Shown here: positions 26,976 through 36,790 of the stretch, one piece after another
Layout: every line of letters begins with the position of its first letter
Position numbering within the stretch: position 1 is the first letter of the stretch
DNA from: a virus
Direction: 5' to 3' (one strand)
Length of the DNA stretch: 39,075 nt
Virus record (IMG/VR): IMGVR_UViG_3300020020_000097
Span: 1 to 39,075 of that record
Made by a program: the position numbers and the translations under genes
The notes under the pieces: model-generated
Databases searched by the model: none
Told to the model about the DNA's origin: nothing
The model's input: the letters and a program-made list of their open reading frames with translations, nothing else

Positions 26976-27259
26976 CAGCGCCTACCTCTCCGTCGTCCGG
27001 CGGCATCTCTCCACACGGTTCCGTCCGACCAGAGCGGAAGCCCGAGGTCGGTGTCGTATATCTGCGCACCAGCCTCAACCCTGGACGCCAAGGGTCGGCG
27101 CGCGGTCGTGTAGCGCGCGGAAGCGACGACGGGTACTTCGGCGAGGTCGATGATGTACGGGTTGGTCCTAGCCCCGGTCCCGGAAACCTCGACCCCAGGA
27201 CCCCCGGTGACCACACAGGCGCACGAATCGCTGGCACACCCACAGCGTCTCGATACCAT
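26975..27259 (-). CDS. Short tail protein with Cys-rich N-terminal module
   Basis: A 94-residue protein. CGCASDSCACVV (residues 6-17) followed by GGPGVEVSGTGARTNPYIID is nearly the same as the start of the next upstream gene. The C-terminal half ends with GAQIYDTDLGLPLWSDGTVW, a segment often found in phage tail fibres. ATG 27259 has GGGAGG 4 bases upstream; GTG 27262 is an alternative. It looks like the N-terminal module joined to a single short tail domain. The 84 bases before it contain no clear gene. Confidence 0.75.
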   Translation of the reverse strand: MVSRRCGCASDSCACVVTGGPGVEVSGTGARTNPYIIDLAEVPVVASARYTTARRPLASRVEAGAQIYDTDLGLPLWSDGTVWRDAAGRRRGRR

Positions 27260-27343
27260 CACACCTCCCGGGTTCGCACCGTCATGGCTCCCACCTTGGG
27301 CCAGTGGCTCTGACCCGGGCGGCCGTTCAACACCCGCAGCGTG

Positions 27344-28171
27344 TCACGTCTTGATGATGAACGCGAGAGCCATCCATGGCGGGATGATGTCCAACGGTGT
27401 CGCGGTGCCGTCGCCAGGGCCACTGTTCCCGTAGTGGGGAGTCACGGTGACACTGTGCTGGTGGGCACCGTCGGAGTTGATCGGGTCACGCGGACTGCTG
27501 TAGTTCGACTGACCTTTGACCGCCGTGTTCTGACTACCCACAGCGCCCGACAACCTGAGTTCGTGGTCGTGGTTGCCCGCGAATGACGAGTTCACCGCCC
27601 CGTGACCATGGCTGATGTCGTGACCGTGCGGTGGAAGGTTCGCTACCGCGATCGACTTGCTGGGCGTCCCGCCCCCCAACTCACTAGCAGGTTTCGTCGC
27701 GGACGCACCCACCGGGAACCTGTCGATCAGGTTCGGCACCTTGAAGTTGACGGTGCCGTCGCCACCGTAGGCATTGCCGATCACCGCGAACAAACCCGGG
27801 TAGTCGGCGACCAGATAGGTTTGCCCGTCACACATCAACCACCCGGACGGCGCAACGCCCGCCCCGAACATCCACATCGCCCCGGTCGGGACCGAGTACC
27901 CGGACACCGGATCGGGCTGGTTGACCGTGACCACGATCTCGTCGACACCCGGGGTGACCTGGACCGCCGTGCCCCGGAAGTCGATCTGGTGCACGTCCCG
28001 GACCACGTCCACGTTGTTGTACTGGACATCGAACCCGGTCTCGATCTGAGCCACCGTGGAGGTGACGATGTACGGGTTCCGGGGTGACCCGGCACCGGTG
28101 ACGATGATGCCGTCGCCGCCGACGACCTCACATGAGCACGAATCTGAAGCGCATCCACACCGTCGGGCCAT
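27344..28171 (-). CDS. Tail-collar fibre protein with Cys-rich N-terminal module
   Basis: A 275-residue protein. Residues 1-40 are the Cys-rich module (ARRCGCASDSCSCEVV, GAGSPRNPYIV). A linker leads to a tail-collar domain at about 95-160: TGAMWMFGAGVAPSGWLMCD, YPGLFAVIGNAYGG, NFKVPNLIDRFPVGA. The rest has the His-rich pattern of collar domains (LPPHGHDISHGHGAVN, GNHDHEL, HQHSVTVTPHYG) and ends PPWMALAFIIKT. Such domains form the tips of tail fibres. GGAGGGGCC precedes ATG 28171. The 87 bases downstream of 28172 show nothing. Confidence 0.88.
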   Translation of the reverse strand: MARRCGCASDSCSCEVVGGDGIIVTGAGSPRNPYIVTSTVAQIETGFDVQYNNVDVVRDVHQIDFRGTAVQVTPGVDEIVVTVNQPDPVSGYSVPTGAMWMFGAGVAPSGWLMCDGQTYLVADYPGLFAVIGNAYGGDGTVNFKVPNLIDRFPVGASATKPASELGGGTPSKSIAVANLPPHGHDISHGHGAVNSSFAGNHDHELRLSGAVGSQNTAVKGQSNYSSPRDPINSDGAHQHSVTVTPHYGNSGPGDGTATPLDIIPPWMALAFIIKT

Positions 28172-28258
28172 GGCCCCTCCTACGGATTCACACCGCCTTC
28201 GGCTCCGCCCTCGACTGGCTGTCGGGGTGGCCGTCCTGCTGTCGGGCTCACCCTACTG

Positions 28259-29518
28259 CTACGCCCAGGGGTTGAAGCCGCCGTTGCGGGGGGTGCCGTC
28301 CTTGACGGCGATGAGGTTGGCGAACACGTAGGGGATGTCGTAGTCGCGGTGCCAGTCGGAGGGGAAGCCGGTGAACAGCCGGGACACCTGGAACTTCGCG
28401 GTGATCTCCGGAACGTAGGCGGTGTAGTTCGGGTCGGTGTAGTACCAGAACGAGTTCTCGTTCCAGAACGCCACATGGGTGGGGTCTTGGAACGCGCCCC
28501 GTCCGTCGGTGGATGGGGTCATCGACAGCAGCATCCCGCCGGGCCGGAGCAACCGGTGAATCTCGTTCATCATCGCCACCTTGTCGGCGACGTGCTCCAA
28601 GAAGTCGACGGCCCGGATCACCCCCACCGACGAGTCGAACATCCCGGCCAGCGGTGCGGGGAAGGTGTGCACTAGGTCCACACCCTCACCGGCGTGCTGG
28701 TCTACCCGCAGGTAACGCGGGTCGGCCTCACCGTGGGCGCCACCCAGGTCCAGGCAGGGCAGGTTCTCTCGCTCCGCCCAGGCCAGGGCGGCTGGCTGGA
28801 TGGTGCGGTCGTACAGGTCCACCGTCTCGACCTGAATCCGAGGGTTGCGCTCCGGGTCCTTCTGCGTGTTCCCGTCGTGGGTGCGCTGAAGGTAGAGGAC
28901 TTCATCAACCAACCTGAAGGTTCCGACCTCATACAGCCGGGCCATCAGGTCTTGGTCGTCGAGGATGTCCCGGTCCGGGTTGTAGCCGCCCGCCTTGTCG
29001 TAGGCCAACCGGGTGAACGCCCGCAGGTGGTTCGGGGCGTACCAGATGTACGAGACGTTGTGCGGGGTCGGCTCCGGGGTGACCGGGTACTGGCGCCCGC
29101 CCGCTTTGCGGTAGCGCCACCCGTAGCCCTCCGCGTACGGGGTAAACGCTGAATCACCGGCGGCGTCGACCTCCGCACACTGGCTGTAGACCAACCCCGC
29201 GTCGGGGTACTGGTCGAAGGCCACGACGATCTCTCTAAGTGCCTCACGCAGCAGAAGATCGTCGTGGTCCAATTCCACCAGAATGTCGCCCCGGCACGCG
29301 ACGACAGCCTGCTGCTTGGCTTCCCCGACACCCTTGACGGTCCCGACCTTGACCACGGTCACCCGGTCGTCGGCGGGCGGTTCCCACTCGGCACCGTTGT
29401 TGAGCGCCACCACCCACTCCCACCGTTCGTAGGTCTGCGCGGTGAGCGAGTCGTAGCACTCGGTCAGGAACGTTGGGTCGTGGGACGGGGTGAACACCGA
29501 CACCAGTGGCGTAGTCAC
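28259..29518 (-). CDS. Fused glycosyltransferase (GT2) and SAM methyltransferase
   Basis: A 419-residue two-domain protein. Residues 1-215 are a GT2-type glycosyltransferase: LVSVFTPSHDPTFLTECYDS, WVVALNNG, the metal-binding ELDHDDLLLRE (about 81-91), and DDQDLMARLYE. Residues about 235-419 are a class I methyltransferase: motif I LPCLDLGGAHG, RVDQHAGEGVDLV, then RAVDFLEHVADKVAMMNEIH and LLRPGGMLLSMTPS. Methyltransferases of this type often modify the sugar just added. In a tail operon it may decorate the fibre proteins. GTG start, weak ribosome site. Domain calls are secure; the substrate is unknown. Confidence 0.88.
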   Translation of the reverse strand: MTTPLVSVFTPSHDPTFLTECYDSLTAQTYERWEWVVALNNGAEWEPPADDRVTVVKVGTVKGVGEAKQQAVVACRGDILVELDHDDLLLREALREIVVAFDQYPDAGLVYSQCAEVDAAGDSAFTPYAEGYGWRYRKAGGRQYPVTPEPTPHNVSYIWYAPNHLRAFTRLAYDKAGGYNPDRDILDDQDLMARLYEVGTFRLVDEVLYLQRTHDGNTQKDPERNPRIQVETVDLYDRTIQPAALAWAERENLPCLDLGGAHGEADPRYLRVDQHAGEGVDLVHTFPAPLAGMFDSSVGVIRAVDFLEHVADKVAMMNEIHRLLRPGGMLLSMTPSTDGRGAFQDPTHVAFWNENSFWYYTDPNYTAYVPEITAKFQVSRLFTGFPSDWHRDYDIPYVFANLIAVKDGTPRNGGFNPWA

Positions 29519-29527
29519 GGCCGCAGC

Positions 29528-29833
29528 CTAGCTTTGCGCCCCCTGCGACCCGTCGCCCTCCGGTGGTGCCAGCATCGGCTGCACCACCGACAGGATCATC
29601 CCGTCGGTGATCACGTCGTCACGGGCGCCCATGTCCGGGTTGTCGTTGACCGTCTGGGACGCCTTCGCGGAGTCCCACTGGGCGTCCCAGTTTCCGGCGG
29701 CCACGATCTGCCAGATGTTGTTGCGGGCGAACGAGAGTGGGTCGTCGGTGAACCCCTCCTCGGCGGCGGCAGCAGCCACCCTGTTGAGCAGCGACTCGGA
29801 AGAAGTCATCTCCACGATGGACTGGTAGGTCAT
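29528..29833 (-). CDS. Hypothetical 101-residue protein of the tail operon
   Basis: MTYQSIVEMTSSESLLNRVA begins a mostly helical protein with RNNIWQIVAAGNWDAQWDS in the middle and an acidic Pro/Gly tail. Proteins of this size and pattern occur next to tail fibre genes in actinophages, but I know of no role. AAGGAGAACCGC is the ribosome site. It may be a small tail protein or a chaperone for fibres. Confidence 0.75.
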   Translation of the reverse strand: MTYQSIVEMTSSESLLNRVAAAAAEEGFTDDPLSFARNNIWQIVAAGNWDAQWDSAKASQTVNDNPDMGARDDVITDGMILSVVQPMLAPPEGDGSQGAQS

Positions 29834-29858
29834 GCGGTTCTCCTTGGGTTGGTGGTGG

Positions 29859-31088
29859 TCAGGCTTGGGCGGGGTAGGACAGGCCGGAAAGGTCGAACCA
29901 TGCGTTAGAACCGGCTAGGAAGTTGCAGGAGGACTGGGCTGAGATAACGACCGCACCGAAGGCGCTGTTGGACACGCACGCCCAGTGTTGTCCCGCTGAA
30001 GCGTGGGTGCCGGGCCGGACCCCGACCGGGATATTGAACATCGCCACGTTCCCTGTTGAGCCGGACCGGATGACACCTTGGTAGAAAACATGCCCGGCGA
30101 CCTTGCGAACCTGGGCGGACCTTCCAGCCCCACCAGTCGCCAGCCCGGAGTCGAAGTTCAGCCACCCGTTGAGCAAAGTCAGGTTCGTCCATTCGGTGTC
30201 CAGGCTCGGCGGGGGCGCCCCGGCTCCGGCCTTGATGATGAAGACCAGCGTCGAGTACGGCTGGAGGTTGTTGTGCGCCGCGCCGCCGCCGGGGTTCTCA
30301 CCGGTGTCGTTGATCGGGGTGGCCCGGTCGGGAGTGCTGGCCCCTTGGTTGAACCAGTACGCGGTGCCACCGATGGTGATGCTGTTGGCGCCGCCCGGGA
30401 ACTTGTGCGTGTGCGCCGGAATCTCGGACCAGTGCAAGGTGTGGGTCTTGGCCCCGCCGGTCTTCCCGATGGTGTTGAACTCGGTGTCGGAGGACAGGCC
30501 CACGGGCACCCGGCCTTGCAGGTTCGGCAAGTTGAACGTCGTGGAGCCGTCACCGACGCCGTGGGCGGTGCCGATGGCCGCGAACAGGGCGGCGTAGGTG
30601 GTGCGGGACACCTGCGCTCCGTTGGCTACCAGCCATCCGGTCGGGATCGCGGTCGACAGGCCACCCCACGCTTGCACCGAGCCAATGGGGGAAGTGTCGC
30701 CACCGCCGGAGCCGAGGACCACGCCTCGGTCGTCCAGCAGGTTGAACCGCAGTACCGCCGTGGCCTGCTGTGGGCCTGCGTTGCGGAACTTGATGGTGAC
30801 TGTGTTGGCGGCGCGGGAGATGACCTGCCACTGGCATTGGGAGACCCATGACCCGTCTTCGAGGTGTCCGACGACGGTGTAGTTGAGCCGGTTCGACGCG
30901 ATGTTCAGGTTGTGGGTGACCACGATGTCGGGTGACTGGGCGCCGGAAGCCATGTTCCCGCTGGACGCGACGAACGCCGCCGAGACACCGCCGGTGCCAC
31001 CACTACCACCCCCGCCACCGCCTCCTGCGGTGACGACCGGCACCCAGTTCCCCGAACCGGGCGGGTCCTGCACCTTCAAGACACCCAC
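29859..31088 (-). CDS. Tail-collar fibre protein
   Basis: A 409-residue protein. VLKVQDPPGSGNWVPVV at the N-terminus is a common tail-tip attachment segment; then a poly-Gly linker, a beta domain (HNLNIASNRLNYTVVG), and a tail-collar domain at about 137-290: IGSVQAWGGLSTAIPTGWLV, TYAALFAAIGTAHGVGDGS, FNLPNLQGRVPVG, and HWSEIPAHTHKFPGG. The C-terminal 120 residues (WTNLTLLNGWLNFDSG, HVFYQGVIRSGS) form another beta domain, probably receptor-binding. GTG start with GGGAGGAGACGCC upstream. Confidence 0.85.
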   Translation of the reverse strand: MGVLKVQDPPGSGNWVPVVTAGGGGGGGSGGTGGVSAAFVASSGNMASGAQSPDIVVTHNLNIASNRLNYTVVGHLEDGSWVSQCQWQVISRAANTVTIKFRNAGPQQATAVLRFNLLDDRGVVLGSGGGDTSPIGSVQAWGGLSTAIPTGWLVANGAQVSRTTYAALFAAIGTAHGVGDGSTTFNLPNLQGRVPVGLSSDTEFNTIGKTGGAKTHTLHWSEIPAHTHKFPGGANSITIGGTAYWFNQGASTPDRATPINDTGENPGGGAAHNNLQPYSTLVFIIKAGAGAPPPSLDTEWTNLTLLNGWLNFDSGLATGGAGRSAQVRKVAGHVFYQGVIRSGSTGNVAMFNIPVGVRPGTHASAGQHWACVSNSAFGAVVISAQSSCNFLAGSNAWFDLSGLSYPAQA

Positions 31089-31100
31089 GGCGTCTCCTCC

Positions 31101-34100
31101 CTACGCATCGGTGTCGTACCACAGTTCGGTCATCGGGTCCGGTGGGGTGCCCGGTCCGACCCACACCTCGTCACGAGGCGGGTCAACATCCTGGGTGGGC
31201 TGGTATCGGATGACGTAGTTGACACCGAGGTAGCCGTTCTGAGAGTTCGTGGTGAACCCACCGCCACCGTCGGTGCCGGTCAGACCAGGACCGCCCGCGT
31301 GAGTGAGTCCACCATGGTTGTGAGAACCGCCGACACCGGAACCGTCGATGTCGTTGATCTTGGCGGTGCCACCGCTGGTGGGGGCGTTGTTCGAGCCGCC
31401 GTGGGTAGAGGCGTTGAGGCCGTGCTGGTGGTTCCCGACCGCGTGGTTGTGGTTCGGAATCTGGTGGGCGTGCTGCGGGTTGCGCTGCCATTCGATCAAC
31501 CCCTCGTTCCCGGCGAGCGGGACCGGGGAGTTCGCGCCGATGGGGTAACGACCGAGCAGGTCCGGGAGGTTGAACGTGGTGGTTCCATCGCCGACACCGA
31601 ACGTGGTGCCGATGACCCCGAACAGGTCGGTGTAGGTGGTGCGCGAGACGGCGGCGCCGTTGCAGTAGAGGTAACCCCGGGGAATGGCGCCGGAGGTCCA
31701 CGCCAAGATCGCGCCGACCGGCACGTTGCCGTACCACGTCCCGACGGCACCCGACGTGCCCTGCGCACCCTGTGGGCCTTGTGGACCGGTGCCACCAGCG
31801 GCGCCCGCCGCTCCTTGTGGACCCTGGGCACCCGTCCCACCCGTTGCGCCTTGTGGACCTGTACCTCCGGTGGCACCGACCGCACCTTGCGGACCAGTGC
31901 CACCTGCCGCACCCTGTGGCCCCGTCCCACCGACAGCACCCTGGGCACCGGTTGATCCCTGCGGTCCCGTCCCACCCACCGCACCTGCCGCGCCCTGTGC
32001 TCCGGTGGCCCCTTGTGTTCCGGTCGCACCTTGGGGACCGGTGCCACCCGCCGCACCTTGGGCACCGGTCGAACCCTGAGCGCCGGTCGCACCCTGGAAC
32101 CCTTGACGCCCCTGCGGACCTTGCGGTCCGGCGGCACCTTGCGCTCCGGTGAAATCGCCCATCAGGACCCAGGCCCCACCGACCTTCTGGTACCACTCGC
32201 CGGTGTCGGCGTTGATGTAGTAGTCGCCGTTCTGGCCCTGACCAGCCGTGGGCGGGATGGTGCCTTGGAGTATCTGCGAACCTCGTAGACCTTGGGCACC
32301 CTGCGGACCCTGGGCACCCGTCGCACCCTGAGCACCTGCGGCTCCTGCCGCGCCTTGCGGCCCTGTGGCCCCGACAGCACCCTGTGGACCCTGGGGTCCA
32401 GCCGCGCCCTGAACACCCTGCGTGCCCGTTCCGGTGGCCCCCTGGGGGCCTTGTGGCCCGGCGCCACCCACGGCACCTTGCGGTCCCGTTGCTCCCTGGG
32501 GTCCGGCAGCGCCCTGAGCGCCGGTCGCTCCCTGGGTTCCAGTGCCGCCCGTCGCTCCGGTGGCGCCTTGCGCTCCGGTAGAACCCTGGGCACCAATGGC
32601 CCCCTGCGGCCCCTGCGGGCCAGCGACCGTGGACGGCGCACCCTGCGGTCCGGCGCTGCCTTGCGGTCCGGTGGAACCTTGCGGACCCGTCCCCCCGGTG
32701 GCGCCCGTGGGTCCTTGGACACCCGTGCTGCCCTGTGCCCCCGTCGACCCCTGCGGACCCGTGGCACCGATCGGCCCCTGCGACCCGGTGGCGCCCTGCA
32801 CGCCCACCCCGACCACGCCCTGTGGACCGGTGAGACCCTGCGGTCCCTGGCTGCCGGTCGGCCCCTTGATGTTGGCGTCCAACACCCACGTCGTGCCGTC
32901 GTAGCGGTACACGTCGCCGTTGTCGAACAGGAACATGTCCCCGACGATCGGGGCAGGAACACTGCCCGTCCCCGGGGTGGACGGCGATTCGATGTACCAC
33001 GTCGAGGCGGGGGACGCGGTGGGCTTCGCCTTGATGATGTAGTTGACGCCCAAGTAGCCGTTCTGGGACTGCGACGTGGCACCGCCGCCACCGTCGGTCC
33101 CGGTGATCCCGGCGTTGGTGCTGGTCCCGCCGCCACCGGCGTTAGAGGTCGAGCCGCCGTGGTTGTGGGAGCCGTCGGTCCAGCCCTCGATGGTGCTGAC
33201 CCGGTTGATCCCGCTACCAGCCGAGGTGGCGGTGTTGGAGGCGCCTTGGTGGTTCGAGGGGTAGACGAGGTGACTGTGCACGTCGGTCGTGTGCCAGTGC
33301 AGGTCACCGGAGTGGTTGTGGTTCGGGATGGTGTGGGCGTGCTGAGGGTTCCGTTGCCACTCCACCAGACCTTCGTTCGCACCCAATGGAATCGGGGAGT
33401 TCGACCCGAGCGCGGTCCGGCCCATCAGGTCCGGGACGTTGAACGTGCTGACCCCGTCGCCGACGCCGTAGGTGGTCCCGATCACCGCGAACAACTCGGC
33501 GTAGTTCGCCCGGCTGACCGCTTGGCCGTTGCACAACAACCAGCCCTCGGGGACCGTCGGGCCATGCCCGCCCCACGCCTGGATGCTGCCGACCATCAGG
33601 CCGTCGTCGGCCCCGGTTCCCCCGCCCCCGCCACCGCCGCCGGAGATCGTGTAGGTCACGTCCTTGCCGACCGCCACCCCGGTGACGCCAGGACCCTGGA
33701 GGTTGAAGGAGTTGATGTCGGCGGCCAGCAGCAGGCCGTCGTATTTCGCGTCCACCTTCAAGGCCGACACGGTGGCCGGGTCCAGGTCGTCGAGGTCGAT
33801 CACGCCCGGCGCGATAGTCGGGTTCGGGTAGGTCCCGGTGAAGTCGCCCCCGGCGGCCCCCTTCGGTACACCGTCCACGGTGACCAGCACTTCACCCGTT
33901 CCGAGTGAGGCGACCACCCCGGCGCCGACGAAGTCCAGTTGGGTGGTGGGTCCGACCGGGACACCCTCGTCTTCCACGGTGATCTCGCCGGTACCGCCAC
34001 CACCGCCGCCGCCCTGCAACCACGGCGTGTAGTTGCGGGTGCCGTCCTCGTTGGTGACGAACGACCGGGTGAACAGGGCCGGGTCAGGGGCCGGGGTAGA

Positions 34101-34415
34101 AGCGGTGTCGATGTACTCCCAGACCCGCTGGAGGCCCTGCCCGATCGCGTTGGCCTGGACCAGGCCCATCCAGTTCCGGCTGTCGTCGGGGGAGTTGATG
34201 ATCGAGTCGGCGGTCGAGTAGAAGAACCCGTCCACGATCGGACCCTCGGAGTTCCAATCCTCCACCAAACGGGAGTAGACCCCGATCCCGGAGCCGACCA
34301 CGTCGGAGACCTTGGCGGGCTGCGGGCGACGCTCCTCGTGCATCAACCGCTTCTCGATGTCCCGCATCCAGTCGGACAGGTTCTGCGGCTGCCGCCAGGA
34401 GTTGTTCACGGCCAT
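31101..34415 (-). CDS. Large tail fibre with two collar domains and two collagen-like stretches
   Basis: A 1104-residue fibre protein. Residues 1-125 are a helical base ([20 protein letters not shown]). A poly-Gly linker and beta segment ([20 protein letters not shown], a fibre motif) follow. Collar domain 1 is about residues 273-458, collagen-like G-x-y blocks are about 518-708 and 757-892, separated by a [13 protein letters not shown] insert, and collar domain 2 is about 897-1071. The C-terminus is [20 protein letters not shown]. The protein would trimerise through collagen helices and expose collar tips. ATG 34415 follows GGGGGCC. The collagen part has many GPQ, GAT and GAQ triplets and is prone to length change. 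Confidence 0.92.
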   Translation of the reverse strand: MAVNNSWRQPQNLSDWMRDIEKRLMHEERRPQPAKVSDVVGSGIGVYSRLVEDWNSEGPIVDGFFYSTADSIINSPDDSRNWMGLVQANAIGQGLQRVWEYIDTASTPAPDPALFTRSFVTNEDGTRNYTPWLQGGGGGGGTGEITVEDEGVPVGPTTQLDFVGAGVVASLGTGEVLVTVDGVPKGAAGGDFTGTYPNPTIAPGVIDLDDLDPATVSALKVDAKYDGLLLAADINSFNLQGPGVTGVAVGKDVTYTISGGGGGGGGTGADDGLMVGSIQAWGGHGPTVPEGWLLCNGQAVSRANYAELFAVIGTTYGVGDGVSTFNVPDLMGRTALGSNSPIPLGANEGLVEWQRNPQHAHTIPNHNHSGDLHWHTTDVHSHLVYPSNHQGASNTATSAGSGINRVSTIEGWTDGSHNHGGSTSNAGGGGTSTNAGITGTDGGGGATSQSQNGYLGVNYIIKAKPTASPASTWYIESPSTPGTGSVPAPIVGDMFLFDNGDVYRYDGTTWVLDANIKGPTGSQGPQGLTGPQGVVGVGVQGATGSQGPIGATGPQGSTGAQGSTGVQGPTGATGGTGPQGSTGPQGSAGPQGAPSTVAGPQGPQGAIGAQGSTGAQGATGATGGTGTQGATGAQGAAGPQGATGPQGAVGGAGPQGPQGATGTGTQGVQGAAGPQGPQGAVGATGPQGAAGAAGAQGATGAQGPQGAQGLRGSQILQGTIPPTAGQGQNGDYYINADTGEWYQKVGGAWVLMGDFTGAQGAAGPQGPQGRQGFQGATGAQGSTGAQGAAGGTGPQGATGTQGATGAQGAAGAVGGTGPQGSTGAQGAVGGTGPQGAAGGTGPQGAVGATGGTGPQGATGGTGAQGPQGAAGAAGGTGPQGPQGAQGTSGAVGTWYGNVPVGAILAWTSGAIPRGYLYCNGAAVSRTTYTDLFGVIGTTFGVGDGTTTFNLPDLLGRYPIGANSPVPLAGNEGLIEWQRNPQHAHQIPNHNHAVGNHQHGLNASTHGGSNNAPTSGGTAKINDIDGSGVGGSHNHGGLTHAGGPGLTGTDGGGGFTTNSQNGYLGVNYVIRYQPTQDVDPPRDEVWVGPGTPPDPMTELWYDTDA

Positions 34416-34435
34416 GGTTCAGGCCCCCTGACCGC

Positions 34436-36790
34436 TCACGTCGCGGCCTCCGCACCGGCAAAGTCGGGGTCGTCGTCCCCACCGTGCGGTGCCGGGGACA
34501 TGGTGACCCGGACGAACTCCTGCCCGCCGACCTCTTCCACGTCCACGGAATCCAACTTCTGCCACTGGGAAAGTTTCCGGCACGTCAAGGTAGCCCGGAG
34601 CGGAATCCACACGCCCGGGATCAGGTGGTTGATGCTGAGGTTGATCTTCGGGTTGAGGGTCGAGTTGTCCGGCACCCGCACCGTCACCGGGTTCGGCCAC
34701 CGGTTAGCGATCCCCCGTTGGGCCTGTGCGGTGAACGACTGGATCAAGGCGTCCCGTTGGGCCGAGGTGAGGGCGGCGGTGTCCGTCACCTCACCCTCCT
34801 GCTCGCCGTACGCCGAGGACACCATCTCCACCGGGCCGTACCGCTCGAACCAGTTCCCGTCGTTGTGCCCGATCGGGTACGAGAACCCGGCGATCCCGTC
34901 GTTGTTGGTCACCGCGTACCAGTTGGCGAGGTTCATCCCGTACTCGGTGACGATCACCGGATCGGAGAAGTCCCCGTCCCGCATCTCCGGCAACCGGCCG
35001 ATCGTCCGGTGCGTGTCCCAGTACAGAATCCGGCGGCCGACCACCGTGTAGTCGAGACCGGCGGTCGCGGCGAGGTCGTCGATCTCCTCCCACGCGGTCT
35101 TCGCGTAATCGGGAACGGACCGCTGCTGGGTGGCGTCGTCGCTGTACCGGATCGCGGTCACCCACGGCAGCACGTTCGGGTCCTGGTAGGCCAGCGCGTT
35201 CAAGGTGATTTGCAACGCCCGGTCCACCACGGTGTTCTCGCCGACGATCGTGTACGGCCCACCGCCGGGCAGCCCCACCGGTGACGGTGGGGTCTTGGGG
35301 GTGAGGTCGATCCGCCGGTACGTGTCGTTGTAGCCCACCCGCATGACCCGCCGGTACAGGTAGGCCATCACGTCCTTCGCCTCGATCTCGACGTTCACCG
35401 ACGTGTAGGTGATCCGGGTGACTGGCCCCTCGAACACCCGGATGCCGTCCCGGAAGATCACGATTTCGTGCATCCACGACTGGAGGTTCCCGAGCAGCAC
35501 GCAGCAGTCTTGGTCGAACCCGTTGGTGTCGATGATGCAGTTGGCGATATCGTCGCGCTTCCGGTTCCACTGGACCCGGGCCAACGGCTTGATCTCGCCG
35601 CGCATCACCTGTCCACCCCGGTCGTAGACGAACACCCGGTAGTGCCCGCAGCCCAGTTCACTGAGCGGGTCGGTCTCCTCCTCCAACGGGGCGACCGTGT
35701 TCGCGTACCCGGGCACCACGGTGCCGACGAAGTACCCGGCCTGTGACCAGTCCGATGGGATACCCGCCCGCTTGTCGTCGTAGGTGCGGACCTGCCACTC
35801 GTACAGGAACCCTGGCTGGAAGTACCCGCCGTCGATGTCCCACTGCATCGTGACGCCGGGGGTGACACCGTCACCGAACCGGGTCGTCCACCCCTGATCG
35901 GTGGGGGCACCACCGGTGGCCCCCGCCGCCCGCCACCGGATGTCCGCCTGCTCTTGCCTGCTGGACGGGTCGGGGTCTCGGAACCGCCACGAGAACCGGA
36001 CGATCTGGCCGTACCCCACCACCCGGGCGGTGCCGTACCCCCCGAGGGGGTCGAGCAAGGTGGGCGGGGACGCGACGCCCCGGACGTAGAACGACTGGGC
36101 GAGCGCCCAGTCCGACCAGAGGCCTTGGGGGTCACGGACCCGTGCCGACCAGTAATAGGTGGTGTTGGGGACGAGGTTGGTGGCGTCGAACGTCTGGTAG
36201 GTGTTCTTGCCCTTCGCCCCCATCTGCGGCTGACCGTTGGCGGGAATGTACTTCCACGCCCCGGTCGCCGTCTTGTACCTGACCTGGTAGCCGTCTTGCT
36301 TCTGGTGGTCGGGGTCGTCGGGGTCGATGAACCGCCAATCGAACAGGATGACTGTCGGGGCACCGGCCGGAGTGCGCTGCTCGTACTCGGCGTTCTCCGC
36401 CGGGTCGACCAGTTCCACCGACGGGTTCCGGTTCGTCCAGAACGACGCCGACGTGTAGTCCTTGGAGACTTGGTTGCCCGGAGAGGCGGTCTCGGCGAGC
36501 GTCCACAAGCGGACCTTGTAGAGCGTGTTGGTCTTCAGGTTCGGCATCGTGAGCCGTTCCCGTCGATCCTGCTTGCCCCACTCCGACGCCAGCGTCTTGA
36601 CCGTCCCCGGCGCGAAGTCGTTCGACGAGTACTGAATCTTCAACTTCACCCGTTGACCCTGGGTGGGGTCGTCGATCACCGCGCTGATGTTCACGTCGTC
36701 CATCGACTTGGTCGCCATCTGCGCGGTGGCGTCCGTACCCTCGATCCTCACGTCCGTCGGTGGCGACGGCGTGGTCTTCTTCTTCGCCAT
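34436..36790 (-). CDS. Large minor tail protein with fibronectin-like domains and Gp37-like part
   Basis: A 784-residue protein. Residues about 1-345 consist of fibronectin type III-like segments: LTMPNLKTNTLYKVRLW, FDATNLVPNTTYYWSARVRD, and FLYEWQVRTYDD repeat the Tyr-rich strand typical of FnIII. Residues 365-784 resemble the ReqiPepy6 Gp37-like tail-tip family: YRVFVYDRGGQVMRGEIK, VQWNRKRDDIANCIIDTNG, MHEIVIFRDGIRVFEGPVTR. This protein forms part of the tail tip. ATG shares a base with the stop of the upstream gene (TAATG). Confidence 0.85.
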   Translation of the reverse strand: MAKKKTTPSPPTDVRIEGTDATAQMATKSMDDVNISAVIDDPTQGQRVKLKIQYSSNDFAPGTVKTLASEWGKQDRRERLTMPNLKTNTLYKVRLWTLAETASPGNQVSKDYTSASFWTNRNPSVELVDPAENAEYEQRTPAGAPTVILFDWRFIDPDDPDHQKQDGYQVRYKTATGAWKYIPANGQPQMGAKGKNTYQTFDATNLVPNTTYYWSARVRDPQGLWSDWALAQSFYVRGVASPPTLLDPLGGYGTARVVGYGQIVRFSWRFRDPDPSSRQEQADIRWRAAGATGGAPTDQGWTTRFGDGVTPGVTMQWDIDGGYFQPGFLYEWQVRTYDDKRAGIPSDWSQAGYFVGTVVPGYANTVAPLEEETDPLSELGCGHYRVFVYDRGGQVMRGEIKPLARVQWNRKRDDIANCIIDTNGFDQDCCVLLGNLQSWMHEIVIFRDGIRVFEGPVTRITYTSVNVEIEAKDVMAYLYRRVMRVGYNDTYRRIDLTPKTPPSPVGLPGGGPYTIVGENTVVDRALQITLNALAYQDPNVLPWVTAIRYSDDATQQRSVPDYAKTAWEEIDDLAATAGLDYTVVGRRILYWDTHRTIGRLPEMRDGDFSDPVIVTEYGMNLANWYAVTNNDGIAGFSYPIGHNDGNWFERYGPVEMVSSAYGEQEGEVTDTAALTSAQRDALIQSFTAQAQRGIANRWPNPVTVRVPDNSTLNPKINLSINHLIPGVWIPLRATLTCRKLSQWQKLDSVDVEEVGGQEFVRVTMSPAPHGGDDDPDFAGAEAAT

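Noticed and set aside
27259-27333. A 24-codon minus-strand frame (GTG 27333) ending at the next gene start.
   Set aside because: No clear ribosome site for the GTG and no motif; the only support is the junction with the next start, so it was not listed as a gene.
31183-33908. Very long open frames on both strands across the collagen region.
   Set aside because: They result from the repetitive GC-rich G-x-y codons; the minus-strand 1104-residue frame has collar domains, a start signal and the correct operon direction.
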